Assembly: GCA_963813345.1 (NCBI GenBank)
Contig: CAWEYR010000033.1
Coordinates: 1 to 64,000 of the forward strand
Direction of reading: 5' to 3'
DNA: 64,000 nt
DNA from: CAWDDA01 sp963813345
GTDB lineage: Bacteria; Acidobacteriota; Blastocatellia; RBC074
Below, one piece after another: positions 31,361-41,563 of this stretch. A model generated the notes under the pieces. That model was not told where the DNA came from and searched no databases. It saw only the letters and a list, made by a program, of their open reading frames with translations. Numbering within the stretch: the first letter of the stretch is position 1; every line of letters begins with the position of its first letter. The translations under genes and the position numbers were made by a program.

Positions 31361-31569
31361 ACGACCACGCTTTCAGGAAAGGCCACCGGATCAGGTCGAA
31401 GGTTCAGAGCACCTGGTTCCCGGTGATCGATCGCAACCCGCAGCGATTCTTGCCGACCAACGTCCTCGCAAAAGAGTCGGACTTCCAGCAGGCCACGCAG
31501 CGAGTGTTCCGCTGGAGCAAGCATGCGTCACACATTGCTGTGCCGATTGAAGAACGGCGCGGTTATTAA
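31354..31569 (+). pseudogene. Remnant: C-terminus of a CocE-type hydrolase
   Basis: About 70 codons reading ANDHAFRKGHRI, STWFPVIDRNPQRF, AKESDFQQATQRVF and HASHIAVPIEERRGY before the TAA at 31567-31569. They match the end of the intact CocE-type gene (29775-29981) at both protein and DNA level, yet no upstream part exists. It abuts the amidohydrolase remnant on the opposite strand at about 31356, so two broken ends meet there. Confidence 0.8.
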
Positions 31570-31761
31570 CACAGTCGATTGAAGATGGTGCCGAGGGTGG
31601 GCGGAGAGTTTAAACGTCCCGTACGCAATTTGAACCCGTGTCGCCGCTGTGAAAGGCCCTCTTTGGACGCTACCGAACAGACTGTTGCTCCTCTTCGCTG
31701 CTGGCACGGGAGTCGGGTGCGCAGCTCCCGAAACTTTGTGTGCCGCCAAAGGGCGATCTTT

Positions 31762-33298
31762 TCACAGTGTTTTCAGAAACGCGACCAACGTGTGTTTGTC
31801 ATCAACTGAAAGCTTCAACCCGTATTGATGTCCCTTTACCGCCCTCGTCTTCACGCCATAACCCTTCCATCCGGAAGGCACGTAGTCATCACGCAAACGG
31901 CGCGGGTCAAACCAGTCTTCGAGTGTACCCACGGATCCGTTGTGCTCGAAGGGGCCGCGATACCACACGCCTTTGAGTGACGGCACTTTGTAATAGCCAG
32001 TGCCACGTCTCGTTCTTAACGCAAGACTTGAATCAGTGCCGACTGACGTTCGCAGAATGTCATAGCGGGTAAAGTGATCTTCAGGCGGGCTGAACCCTTC
32101 AGCCAAAGTCAGTTTGTTATTTGTGAATTGTGGTGGTGTATGACACAGAGCGCAGGCTTCGCGTTCAAATACCATTTTTCCTCGTCGAGCAAGCCGATCA
32201 GATCGTACTTGGGTTCGGCGGTGGCTCAAGCGAGTATATGTAGCGTGCTAGTGCATAAAGCTGTTCATCGCTATAGCGGGTCAGTACTGCAGGTGGGGGC
32301 AATACACCAATGGCCCGTTCAAGCGGTCTGAAATCGCCATAGCGCGAGAGCAAATCGCCGTCCTGATTGAGTGCCGCATAACGCATCAAATCGCCAATAT
32401 CGCGGTGGCGAACCAAACCCGTACGATCTAGGTAGCGACGATCTTTGATGCCGATCAAATCAGGCACCTGGACGGGATGAAAAGGGCTTGAGCCATGTCG
32501 CGCGAGCACGCCCGGGGGAATTTCTTCAAGAGTCGAGATGATTTCGGCGAGAGACATCTGCTCGATAGGCGCCAGCGGGTCAGGGCGCATCCAGGGCATG
32601 CCCAACAATAACCGTACAGTCCTAAGCTCTCCTTGCAAACGTTGGGGCTCCGGCTGCGCATCCGTTCGTAGTCGGAATGCGATCGCTCGATCAAATGGAA
32701 AATTGCCCTGGGCTCCCTTTACGGTTGAGCCATCTTTTATTATCCGCGTGTGGCACATCGCGCACGACAGATTGCCCACTTGGACAGCGCCTTTCTTCGT
32801 GATCACGTACCGCGCGTAAGGCATTATGCCGTCTCTGGTGACCAGCACGCGGACGTCTTGATACCACGCTGGGTTGCGCACCTCAGACGGAGTTACGAAG
32901 CCAATCGTCTGGGCGTCATAGGTTATCGGCGCATCGAAGACGAATTCGCCAGCTTTTATCCAATCCTCTTCTGTCTTGAGCTTTGCGTGATCAAAGACAA
33001 TTTGAGGTTCAAGCTCTCTGAGCTTTTCAAAGTATCCGGGTGGCTCTTTTCCCGGTGCATAAATCGGGTAGCTTTTGTGGACCCTCATTCGATCGTAATA
33101 ATCGCTCGGAATATGGTCTGGAGGTATCCCTGTGGACGCGAGTGGAAGCTCAACTGAACTGAGAGCCTGGTCATCCCATGTTTTAGGAATAACAGGAGAG
33201 AAGTTGTCTTCTACTTTCTTCGCCTGACCAGAGGAGACTATAGAGAAGATTCCAAGTACCCAGAGCAGAAGAAGGAGCCTGCTTTTTTGTGAGTCCAT
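31762..33298 (-). CDS. Secreted di-heme cytochrome c protein, one frameshift
   Basis: Periplasmic electron carrier or peroxidase-like protein of about 510 residues. It has a signal peptide (LLLLLWVLGIFSIVSSGQA), a first heme site C179-A-M-C182-H183 in a domain that resembles di-heme cytochromes of acidobacteria, and after a one-base slip near 32212 a second site CALCH followed by TPPQFTNNKLTLAEGF and a C-terminal cytochrome c fold (KVPSLKGVWYRGPFEHNGSVGTLEDWF), the pattern of the MauG/CCP-like C-terminal heme domain. The ends join cleanly at YIYSLEPPPNP / DRLARRGKMVFEREA. Start ATG 33298. It stands alone on -. Peroxidase activity is not shown by the sequence; a c-type cytochrome with two hemes is. 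Confidence 0.85.
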
Positions 33299-33531
33299 TC
33301 AGCGCCTCCCTTCAATAGATAGGAAACGGAGGCGTGTTCGAGGGAATTGTAAGGCGGCTCGCTGCTGCGCGCAATCGACTCGCACTGCGCGCGCTACTCG
33401 TCGCATTTCGAATCTCTCAACCGCTTTCTTTATGCCGCAGCCACGCGCCGACTGTTCTTCTGTCTGCCAGTCGAAGAACGGCGCCGAGACGTGAATACTC
33501 GTCCACATTTGGAAGTTGGTGCTGGAGTGCT

Positions 33532-33609
33532 GAGTACGGAGTTCAAGCTTTAGCTTGCTGGTCCCATTCTATTGAGAAACCAGCAAGCTGAAGCTTGAAC
33601 TCCATACTC
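33532..33609. repeat. Palindromic repeat, second copy of the family at 6656
   Basis: Arms 33532-33562 and 33579-33609 pair with two mismatches; the core GGAGTTCAAGCTTTAGCTTG is identical with the copy at 6656-6730, while the loop differs. It lies upstream of the di-heme cytochrome gene and of the DUF4160 direct repeat. Confidence 0.85.
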
Positions 33610-33675
33610 GTGACTCTGCATTGACGTCACGAGATTCTTGATTAACCCAAGCAGATTAGGTTATCGTGGTCAACA

Positions 33676-33909
33676 ATGGTGACGGTGCTGAGGAACGGTG
33701 GTTTCAGATTCCAAATGTACGTTAATGATAATGGCCAGCCCACGTTCATGTGATCAAAGACGATGGCGAGGCGGTAATCCCGATTGCCGGTGAGGTTTCA
33801 GTATTGAGTGTGATTCACATGCGTGATTCAGACGTCAACCAGGCACTGTCAATAGTTCGAGAGTACCGCGAAGAAATGCTCGCGCATTGGAAGAGGATCA
33901 ATGAAAGCG
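33676..33909 (+). pseudogene. DUF4160 protein, copy 1, frameshifted
   Basis: Starts ATG 33676 with VTVLRNGGFRFQMYVND, the opening strand of DUF4160; one base is missing near 33750, after which VIKDDGEAVIPIAGEVSVLSVIHM and ALSIVREYREEMLAHWKRI complete the domain. It then runs on without a stop because one A is missing compared with copy 2 at the junction with the DUF2442 gene. DUF4160 genes are nearly always followed by DUF2442 genes, and the pair has been suggested as toxin-antitoxin-like; no function is proven. Confidence 0.65.
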
Positions 33910-34328
33910 ATAAGAGCACCGGATTGACTCGCCGTGAATACGAGGCTGCAATTAAGCGGGGAGAGGAGCGCAGGCGGAGACGAGATTCGCGCCACCGCTG
34001 CCCGCTATGACCGACAGGAAAAGCGGTTAGTTCTCGATCTGAACAATGGCGCAACGCTTATAGTTCCGTAAGGCTCGATGCAGGAACTGGACGGAGCGCC
34101 TGAACGGTCTCTCCTCAAGGTAGAACTCGGGCCACGGGTGCCTCCATTCACTGGGAGAACCTCGACGTAGATTTTGGTGTCCACAACCTCGCCCTGGGCA
34201 TCTTCGGCGGTCGTAGCTGGATGTCTGTGCTCGGACACAAGGGCGGGAAGTCCACCTCGAAAGCAAAACAGGCTGCAGCACGTGCCAATGGAGCTAAAGG
34301 CGGTCGCCCGAAGAACAAGGCTGCCTAG
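33901..34328 (+). pseudogene. DUF2442 protein, copy 1, broken
   Basis: The equivalent of the ATG at 38104 lies at 33901, but one A is missing next to it and the first frame dies after nine codons. Downstream the DUF2442 blocks RLVLDLNNGATLIVP, then VDFGVHNLALGIFGGRSWM and the lysine-rich tail up to GGRPKNKAA are recognisable in two frames; an extra base sits near 33980, and TAA replaces the GTC after LIVP at 34068-34070. More damaged than copy 2. Confidence 0.7.
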
Positions 34329-34367
34329 GAAAGCATCCCGTACGGGATTTGAACCGGTTTAACGACG

Positions 34368-35659
34368 ATGAACCACAAACGCGCATTCAGGTTCGCGACC
34401 CTCATCGCCCTGCTTGGCCTCGGTTACGGCATATCAACTCAAGCGCAATCGGGTCCAGTAACCGCGATTCGCTGTGGCCGGTTGATTCATCCTGCCGATG
34501 GCTCAGTGACGCAGAACGCCATCATCATCACGCGTGGCGAGCGCATCGAGCAGGTCGGCACGGCCGTGAAGATCCCGAAGGCGCAAAGGTAATCGATCTC
34601 ACTGGCTACACGGTCCTGCCAGGATTGATTGATTGTCACACCCACATACTGCTTCAGCCTGAAGACGAACGTGGCGCACCGCCGGTAGTCGTGAAGTCAC
34701 AGGCATTTCGTACGGTTCAAGGGGTCGCAGCAGCAAAGAAGGACCTCGAGGCCGGGTTCACCACGATGCGCGACCTCGATAGCGAAGGTGCGGGCTTTGC
34801 CGACGTAGCCATACGCGATGCCATCAACCGTGGCATCATCCCCGGGCCGCGCTTGTTCGTTTCGACACTCGCACTCACGATTACCGGTGGCCACATGAAT
34901 CATGCTGGCCTCAATCCTGATATTCACATTCCGGAACCAGCGACGTTGACCGACTCGCGAGACGCAATGATTGCCGAAGTCCGTCGTCAGATAAAGTACG
35001 GTGCGGATTGGATCAAACTATATGCTACCGGGACGCTGCGTCATGTGGACCCTGTAACGCTGCAATCCTTGAATCAGGTCTCTCTTGAAGACGTGCGCGC
35101 CATCGTGCAGGAAGCGGCACGCTGGCGGCGCGACGTAGCTGCTCACGCCTACGGAGGCGACGGCGCAAAGAATGCAATTCGCGGCGGCGTGCGCTCCATC
35201 GAGCACGGCATGCTCGATGGATGAGGAGACTCTAAAGCTGATGGTCGAGAACGGCACGTTCTGGTGTCCGACGCTCGGTGTCTACATCCCTGAGCATGAA
35301 TCAGACAACACCGAACTGCGTCGCCGCATAGTTGCGCATCACAAAGAAGTCTTCACGAAAGCCATGCGCCTGGGCGTCAAGATAGCCTTCGGCACAGACG
35401 TTGGCGCTTATGAGCACGGCACCTCGTCGCGCGAGTTCAACCTGATGGTTGCCAATGGCATGAAGCCACTTGACGCCATCAGGTCTGCCACCGTGCGCGG
35501 CGCAGAATTGTTGCGGATGGAGCGACAGATCGGAGCAATCGAGCCGGGGAAATACGCCGACGTAATCGCCGTCGAGGGCAACCCGCTTGAAGAATTCGCG
35601 CCCTGGGCCGCGTCGTATTCGTAATGAAAGGCGGACAGGTCTACAAATCAGCGCGATAA
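34368..35659 (+). CDS. Secreted amidohydrolase (imidazolonepropionase/Xaa-Pro dipeptidase-like), frameshifted
   Basis: TIM-barrel metal hydrolase of about 430 residues. MNHKRAFRFATLIALLGLGYGISTQA is a signal peptide. The metal site is complete: DCHTHI (34634-34651), the bridging Lys candidate in ADWIKLYATG (35008-35035), His in AAHAYGG and SIEHG (35140-35208), and Asp in AFGTDVGAYEHG (about 35388-35422). Slips near 34585, 35215 and 35610 split it; the end GRVVFVMKGGQVYKSAR joins after the last one. Related secreted enzymes hydrolyse Xaa-Pro and other dipeptides or lactams. Its stop is six bases from the end of the convergent S9 peptidase gene; the two and the CocE-type enzyme suggest a life on peptides. 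Confidence 0.85.
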
Positions 35660-35665
35660 GCGCGT

Positions 35666-37605
35666 CTACTTGAGTAGGTATTCCTCGATGAACAACACCG
35701 TCGCGTAAAACTGGAAGTCCTGATTCTTCTTCTTGGCGAAGCCGTGCCCCTCGTCGCGCGCCATCAGGAACCAGACGGGAATGTTGTTCGCCCTGACCTT
35801 CTTTACAATCTGCTCCGACTCTCGAGCGCGGCACACGCGGATCGTTGTAGCCCTGCACGATGAAGATCGGTTTCGTAATCTTTCGGGTATTGTTCAACGG
35901 GGCCGTCCGCTCAAAGAATTCGCGCATCTCGGGGTCGCGCTCGTCGCCGTACTCGACTCGTCTCAGGTCTCGGCGATAACTCTCCGTGTTCTCAAGGAAC
36001 GTAACAAAGTTGGAGACGCCAACAACCGGGAGCGAAGCGCGAATTTTTTCCGGATAGTAGGTCGAGATGGCAAAGGCCATGTGGCCGCCATAAGAGCCGC
36101 CAGTCACCATCACGCGGTCAGAGTCCAGGTCGGGGCGGGTTTTGAGCCAGTCGAGCATAGCGGCGATATCTTTGTATGTGTCCTCGCGCTTCATGCCATT
36201 GTCCATCCAAGAAAAGTCTTGCCATAGCCCGTCGAGCCGCGGACGTTGGGGAAGATGATGGCGACACCCATCTCGTTGAGGAAGAAAAGACTTCGACCGA
36301 GGAAGGACGGGCGAGACTGTCCTTCCGGACCGCCGTGAATGTTCACGATGACGGGGCGCTTGCCAGTGAAGCGCGCCGGCGGGCGGCAGAGGAAGCCGCT
36401 AATCTGTTTCTTGTCAAAGCTCGTCCAGCGGACGAGTTCCGGCTCTGGAAGCTGCGCTGTATTGATGCCCCCCGTCTCGCTCTCAGTCCAACGCTCGATC
36501 TTGCCGTTGCTCACGTCGAGCGAGTAAACGTCCGATGGCGTGCGCGCCCTGTTTAGCGTGAAGCCCAGGTCGCGCCCGTTCTTGTGCCACTCAATACCTC
36601 CGATGATTCCGACCGGTAGTTGCGGCACGCGCACTTCCTTACGCGTCTCGGTGTTCATCAGGTGCAGACGGCCGATGCCATCTTCGTTGGTGACAAGGGC
36701 GATCATTCGTCCATCGTGCGAAAGCTCGAATTCGTCAACGTCCCATTTGATATGGTCGGTCAGGTAGACGGTGCTTCCTGGTCGCGAGGTCCATGTAAGC
36801 GAGACGGTGAAACTCTGAATCCTTGTCGGTGGTGAGGTAGATGCCGCGACCGTCCTTGCTGAATTGCCCTCCCTGATAGGAGACCTTCTCGCCGCTCTTC
36901 GGCGTCAGGAGTTCCTTTGCTCCCGTCTGCACATCAACGAGCCATTTGTAAGCTTCGTGTGGCGGAGATGTACTCGGTGATGAGGAGCTTGCGATCGTCG
37001 GGCGACCAGTCGTTCGCAAACCAGCCGCCGCCTTTGACTTCCATGAGCAGGCGCGTACCCTCCGGGTTTTGCGGTTCGATAATGTAAAAGTCCGTGTCCT
37101 GACCGTTGCGGCGCGTCGAGTTGTAGATGGCGCGGTCGCCCGCATTCGACCAGTTCCAGCCGGTATTGCGCGATTTGCCGTCGGTCAGCAACGTCGCTTC
37201 GCCGGTCGCGATGTCAAAGCGATAGAACTGGAAGAACTCATTGCCACCGATGTCTTTCGAGAAGACCAGATGGTCACCCATCTTCGGGTTGAAAGACCCG
37301 CCACCGACACGGTCGGGGTAGAAGGTGAGCTGCGTGCGTGCGCCCCCAGGGAATTTGACGAGGTGGAGCTGCGGCGTTTCGCCAAAGCGCGTGCCGATGA
37401 GCATCTCGCGTCGCGTAGGATGCCAGCTTGAGAGGAAGGCGGATCGTGACTCGGTGTAGCGCCTGACCCGTTCGGCGAGCGAGGCCGGGATTTTCGGGAT
37501 ACCCTCGACGATCAAATTATCGCCGGGTGCGATCTCGCCGCTCTGCCCAAACGCTATCGAAACAAAGATCATAATGATCCAGAGAATGCGAAGAACGATG
37601 CGCAT
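35666..37605 (-). CDS. Secreted S9 family prolyl oligopeptidase, frameshifted
   Basis: Serine peptidase of about 645 residues. The ATG at 37605 has AGGAGA upstream and starts the signal peptide MRIVLRILWIIMIFVSIAFG. A TolB/DPP-IV-type beta-propeller gates the active site (SSWHPTRREMLIG, DWSPDDRKLLITE, FSKDGRGIYL). The catalytic domain has the oxyanion strand VIVNIHGGPEGQSRPSF, nucleophile elbow VTGGSYGGHM (about 36094-36123), Asp in IVQGYNDPRVP and His in DEGHGFAKKKN. Slips lie near 36945, 36765, 36200 and 35830. It is convergent with the amidohydrolase. S9 peptidases cleave after Pro or Ala in short peptides. It lies between the two DUF4160-DUF2442 direct repeats. Confidence 0.88.
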
Positions 37606-37867
37606 GGTCGTCTCTCCTGATTCTGTGAAATCTGCCGGAAGGTTGAACGGAGCGATTATATACGATCTAACCAAGCCCAGGACCGCCAACAGAAGCGGTG
37701 CTGGTACGAGTGCACTGCGTATGTGTTGCAAGATGGTGTTGCAAGATGGAAATCGGACGGCGGGATGACGAAGCCTGTCTATGTTCCCGATTCGTGTGCT
37801 GAGGCTCGTTAATCCTCCATGCAATCAACTTGATTAACCCAAGCTGATTAGGTTATCGTGGTTAACA

Positions 37868-38117
37868 GTGGTGACGGTGCTGAGAAAAAGGTCGGCTTCA
37901 GATTCCTGATGTACGTCAATGATGATCGGCCCCGCCCACGTGCGCGTGATCAAAGACGATGGCGAAGCGGTAATCCGGATTGCCGGTGAGGTTTCAGTAA
38001 TGAATGTGATTCACATGCGTTATTCAGACGTCAACCGGGCACTGTCAAATAGTATCCAAAGAAGGGAACTTTGAAGACCTGCTCGCGCATTGGAAGCGGA
38101 TAAATGAAAAGCGATAA
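37868..38117 (+). CDS. DUF4160 protein, copy 2, frameshifted
   Basis: About 80 residues: VVTVLRK, then VGFRFLMYVNDDRP, PHVRVIKDDGEAVIRIAGEVS and VMNVIHMRYSDVNRALS, ending AHWKRINEKR at TAA 38115-38117. The domain family DUF4160 has the same strand-rich pattern with H-V-x-V and an E-A-x-I strand. Single-base slips occur near 37892, 37930 and 38048. The stop overlaps the DUF2442 start by 14 bases, which shows translational coupling and argues the pair is a functional module. The GTG at 37868 occupies the place of ATG in copy 1. A toxin-antitoxin role is a conjecture from gene order only. Confidence 0.7.
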
Positions 38118-38533
38118 GAGCACTGGATTGACGCGCCGTGAATACGAGGCTGCTGTTAAGCGGGGAGACGAGCGCAGGCGGAGGGAGATTCGCGCCACCG
38201 CTGCACGCTATGACCGAAAGGAAAAGCGGTTAGTTCTCGATCTGAACAATGGTGCAACACTAATAGTTCCGGTCAGGCTAATGCAGGAACTTGCTGGAGC
38301 GCCTGAACGGTCTCTCCAGAAGGTAGAGCTCGGGCCACACCGGTGCCTCCCTTCACTGGGAGGACCTCGACGTGGATTTTGGTGTCCACAACCTTGCCCT
38401 TGGCATCTTCGGCGGTCGTAGCTGGATGTCTGACTCCGGACGCAAGGGCGGGAAGTCCACCTCGAAAGCAAAGCAGGCTGCAGCACGTGCCAATGAATCT
38501 AAAGGAGGTCGACCAAAGAAGGAGGCTGCCTAG
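38104..38533 (+). CDS. DUF2442 protein, copy 2, one frameshift
   Basis: About 143 residues. MKSDKSTGLTRREYEAAVKRGDERRRR forms a charged N-terminal helix; the DUF2442 fold follows with KRLVLDLNNGATLIVPVRLMQEL and, after one extra base near 38340, GASLHWEDLDVDFGVHNLALGIFGG, the diagnostic W-x-x-L-D-x-D strand. The tail is Lys/Ala rich with the AT-hook-like GGRPKKEAA, which suggests nucleic-acid binding and is found as an extension in many DUF2442 proteins. It overlaps the DUF4160 gene by 14 bases. By analogy with antitoxins the DNA-binding tail may regulate the pair's own promoter; this is inference. Confidence 0.75.
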
Positions 38534-38582
38534 TTATGAGACGTACTGATCAGGGAAGGTTACATTGTCGCCCATCTTCGGC

Positions 38583-40002
38583 TTACCGCGACGCGCTGAA
38601 GCAGTACAACGCGCCGCGCGTCCTCACGTAGAGCCGTCCTTCACTCAACGCGGGAGTCGCATTGACCTCGTCGCCGAGTTCGTTGACTGCGAGCACCTCC
38701 CACTCCTTGCCAGCCTTGAGAACAGTGATCTTCCCTTCGGTATTCGCGAGGAACACCTTGCCGTCCGCCGCAACCGGTGACGCATAGTACTCGCCCAGCG
38801 CGCCCGGGCTCCGGCCTTGCTTCAGCAATGCGGCCAGTCGCGGGATCAAGCGAGGTGATGATGCCGCCGGTTTTCACCATGTAGTACACGCCCTGGTACA
38901 GCAGCGGCGCCGGAATGTACGGGATGTTCTTTTGAAGGCGCCAACGAATCGCGCCCGGCTCGAGCCGGCCTCGCGCGTTCTCCGGGCGAACCGCGATCGC
39001 CCCCCACTCGCCCACGCCCAACGCCCGCGCCGTGTTCCATTCCTGCTCGACGATAAACTTGTCGTCGTTTTCATCGATCCAGCCGAAGTGCTCACCCAGA
39101 TCCGCATCACCGCGAAACTCCTGCAACTGACAGGCGCCCGTCCTTGTCCTTGTCGTATTTCGCCAGCACCGAGGCGAAGGTCGGCATCGACGGCTCATTG
39201 CTGCCAAGGGTGGAGATCATCAGGGTGTCGCCGTGAGCCAACGGTGTGCCCAGTGCGCCACCGGATGCCGCGGGCAGCCACCAGCGCTGCGCGCCGGACG
39301 CGAGGTCGTAGGCGTCAAGACGCGTCGAGCCGAGCACAATCAGGTCCGCGCGAGTAGCGTCCGGTCGAAAGACCATCGGCGTCGACCACCCAATCGTCAT
39401 CCCTGGTCGATCGGTCTTCCATCGCTGACGCCCGGTCGACCGGTCGAGCGCAATGACAAAAGACCCCGCCTGCTGGTCGCATACCAGCACGACCGTGCCT
39501 CCGTCGATGATTGGCGAACCCGCCATTCCGTAGAAGTTCTTGAAGGGGCCGAGGCGGGAGGTCCAGCGCATCTGTCCCGTCGCTTGTTGTACGACACCAA
39601 GCCGAATTCAGGGAAGAAGGCCACGACGCCGTTCTCGTCGGCCGCCGGCGTTGGCGACGCCGGATCGTTGGCTTTGTATATCGCCTGCGCCCGATCGCGC
39701 CGGAGTTCCCGGCGCCATAATTCCCTGCCGGTCTGCGTGTCCAGACAGAACGTGATCAACCGGTCGCCTTCGCTCGCGGTGACGTAGAGCCGCGTGCCCA
39801 CTACGACCGGTGACGATTGCCCGTAGGGCACCGACGCCTTCCATGCGACGTTCCTGGTGGGCGAAAACTCGACGGGATATCCCGCGGACGAATCGACACC
39901 AGATCCGTTGGGCCCGCGAAACTGCGCCCACTGCGCGTCGGCGCGACCGGCGATGACCAACAGCAGCAGCAACGACACAAGAGAGACAAATGGGCGGTTC
40001 AT
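38583..40002 (-). CDS. Secreted PQQ-type beta-propeller protein with EF-hand insert, frameshifted
   Basis: About 470 residues. MNRPFVSLVSLLLLLVIAGRADA is a signal peptide and WAQFRGPNGSGVD is the usual opening of acidobacterial and planctomycetal PQQ-like propellers. Blades follow: SPVVVGTRLYVTASEGDRLITF, SPIIDGGTVVLVCD, GTPLAHGDTLMIS, SPVAADGKVFLANTEGKITVL and TPALSEGRLYVRTRGALYCF. Between blades a calcium-binding EF-hand loop YDKDKDGRLSLQEF is inserted at about 39130-39170. Slips lie near 39580, 39130, 38860 and 38800. Homologues are often annotated as outer membrane protein assembly factor BamB-like or alcohol dehydrogenase-like, but catalytic residues of the latter are not evident, so I call it a propeller of unknown ligand. 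Confidence 0.8.
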
Positions 40003-40108
40003 AGGGACCTCATGATTTGTGATGGGTTATGGCATCCCGGAAATTGGCTAGAGCGCACAACAAGCAGCACCGATCGCCTGTCCTGCAAGGAGCACGTTAG
40101 GCGACAAG

Positions 40109-41446
40109 TCACGGCTGCCGGGTCAGCCGGTGAAAGTATTCAGGCAAACCTGGCTTGGTCTGGCGCAGGATATCGAGTACGGCTGTTCTGTCCGCTTCAG
40201 GAATGGAAGTAAACTCCTTGTCTCTCGTCTGACCGGTCAACGCCGCCCACAGTTGGCGAAACACCTCGTCCAACGCGGGCTTTGGCAGAGAATCAAACGC
40301 TTCGGAATGGATCAGAAAGCTGCACGGGTAACGAAACAGCTTCTGTTTCAGATCCAGATCGCGCAACGAGCGGCCCTGTTTGTCACGCGGCCCCATCGCA
40401 GCAAACTCCCTGGCGAAGCTGGTAGTCCCGCTGATCGGAGACTTCCACGTCTCTTCACCGACGAACAGCAGGTGGCGAACAAGGTCGTCGGCTGCGCGTG
40501 CAATGCGACGCTTGGTGGTCTCGGACATCTCATCGTTTGGTTGTTTTAGAGCTTCGTTCATCACCCTCTGGCTGTGGAGTGCAAGCTTCGTCTCGTAGTT
40601 GAGCCGCGTAATCAGGTTGTGCATCTGGCTCTGGTGCTCCAGCACAAGCAGCGCAACGATATCGCTGTGCGCCGACGGATATCCGGACGGGGAGAACTTC
40701 TTATCAAGGCTTGTCAGGTTGCCCCCACTCAACTGATCGGGCACGTCAGGCCTGCTCGTCTCGCTAAATAGCATATTTCCGGCATGCCGTGCTTCACCGT
40801 GGGTTCCGGTAACATACCAGCCGCCCCAGCGCTCACTGAGGGGACTTGCGTGATTCGTAATGTGGGATCCAAGCGGGGCAATCGGATAGCCTCGCTCGTC
40901 CGGATATACCGACCGCACAACAAAGCCGGGAACATTGCGGGTCGCATTCGACACATGACACTGCAGACACTCGTCATTTCGAGTCAATTGCGGTTTGTCT
41001 GGTTTTGTCTGGTCGAGCATGTAAAAAACGCCACCGAGTTGGGGATCGACGGCTGCCACCTCCAACATTTCGCCGCCCCGGACCCAGCCCACATACACAT
41101 CATCATTGAAAAAAATTGCCCGCGGATTGTCCGGTGAAATCCGATGCAACTGAAAGCTGGTCTTTGAAAACACCAACCCCTGAGACGAAACGGGAATGCG
41201 CAACTCCTTCAATAACGACTCCAGGTAGCCGTTCCGCGAGTTGAACTCGAGTTTAACTTCACCTTTGATGATCCGTTGCCGCAGGTGTGCGACGGCGTCG
41301 TTTCCTCCTGCACTGCGATAGCCGATCGCAGGGTTGTTCTGAATCTGGTCCTGATGCGTCGACGCGTGAGGCGAGAGCCAGACGGCGAGGGCTACAACGC
41401 AGACCAGGTTAATGATCTTCACTATCTGAACAGTATGTCTCTTCAT
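40109..41446 (-). CDS. Secreted monoheme cytochrome c-like protein
   Basis: An intact 445-residue exported protein. The N-terminal hydrophobic segment IINLVCVVALAVWLSPHAS is followed by a domain of unknown type and one covalent heme site C160-L-Q-C163-H164 in the context TRNDECLQCHVSNATRNVPGF. Further His and Met are candidates for the distal ligand (HITNHASPL, HGEARHAGNM). The C-terminal half is helical (ITRLNYETKLALHSQRVMNEAL). Proteins of this length with one CxxCH occur in acidobacteria and planctomycetes and lack a characterised member. It is divergent from the metal-efflux operon with a gap of about 117 bases, so shared regulation is possible but not shown. Confidence 0.8.
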   Translation of the reverse strand: MKRHTVQIVKIINLVCVVALAVWLSPHASTHQDQIQNNPAIGYRSAGGNDAVAHLRQRIIKGEVKLEFNSRNGYLESLLKELRIPVSSQGLVFSKTSFQLHRISPDNPRAIFFNDDVYVGWVRGGEMLEVAAVDPQLGGVFYMLDQTKPDKPQLTRNDECLQCHVSNATRNVPGFVVRSVYPDERGYPIAPLGSHITNHASPLSERWGGWYVTGTHGEARHAGNMLFSETSRPDVPDQLSGGNLTSLDKKFSPSGYPSAHSDIVALLVLEHQSQMHNLITRLNYETKLALHSQRVMNEALKQPNDEMSETTKRRIARAADDLVRHLLFVGEETWKSPISGTTSFAREFAAMGPRDKQGRSLRDLDLKQKLFRYPCSFLIHSEAFDSLPKPALDEVFRQLWAALTGQTRDKEFTSIPEADRTAVLDILRQTKPGLPEYFHRLTRQP

Positions 41447-41563
41447 TGTTGTGTGAGCCCAAACCTCTTATCTTACACGTGAATCATCGGTTGTGAAAAC
41501 CGTGTCATGCTTACTGGCGTGGGGCGACCGTTAAAATCAACACATTGAAATGGCGACTGACAT

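Larger units (their letters stand above)
33638..34329. repeat. Direct repeat copy 1 (about 690 bp), partner at 37829
   Basis: The whole stretch aligns with 37829-38534 in the same orientation, starting with TTGATTAACCCAAGC and ending at the DUF2442 stop. Identity is high but not complete and small indels differ, so this is an older duplication or two insertions of the same module. The two copies flank an amidohydrolase and an S9 peptidase gene. Confidence 0.9.
37829..38534. repeat. Direct repeat copy 2, partner of 33638-34329
   Basis: Same orientation and gene content as copy 1; better preserved. Starts at TTGATTAACCCAAGCTGATTAGG and ends at the DUF2442 stop. A palindrome-like CAATCAACTTGATT sits at its left edge. 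The centre-to-centre distance of the copies is about 4.2 kb. Confidence 0.9.

Noticed and set aside
34335..34365. Sequence like the reverse complement of a tRNA T-arm (ACGGGATTTGAACC), with a similar piece near 31618-31640
   Set aside because: Only the T-arm and part of an acceptor-like stem can be seen; no anticodon or D-arm fits, so no tRNA is called. An old integration scar is possible but unsupported.
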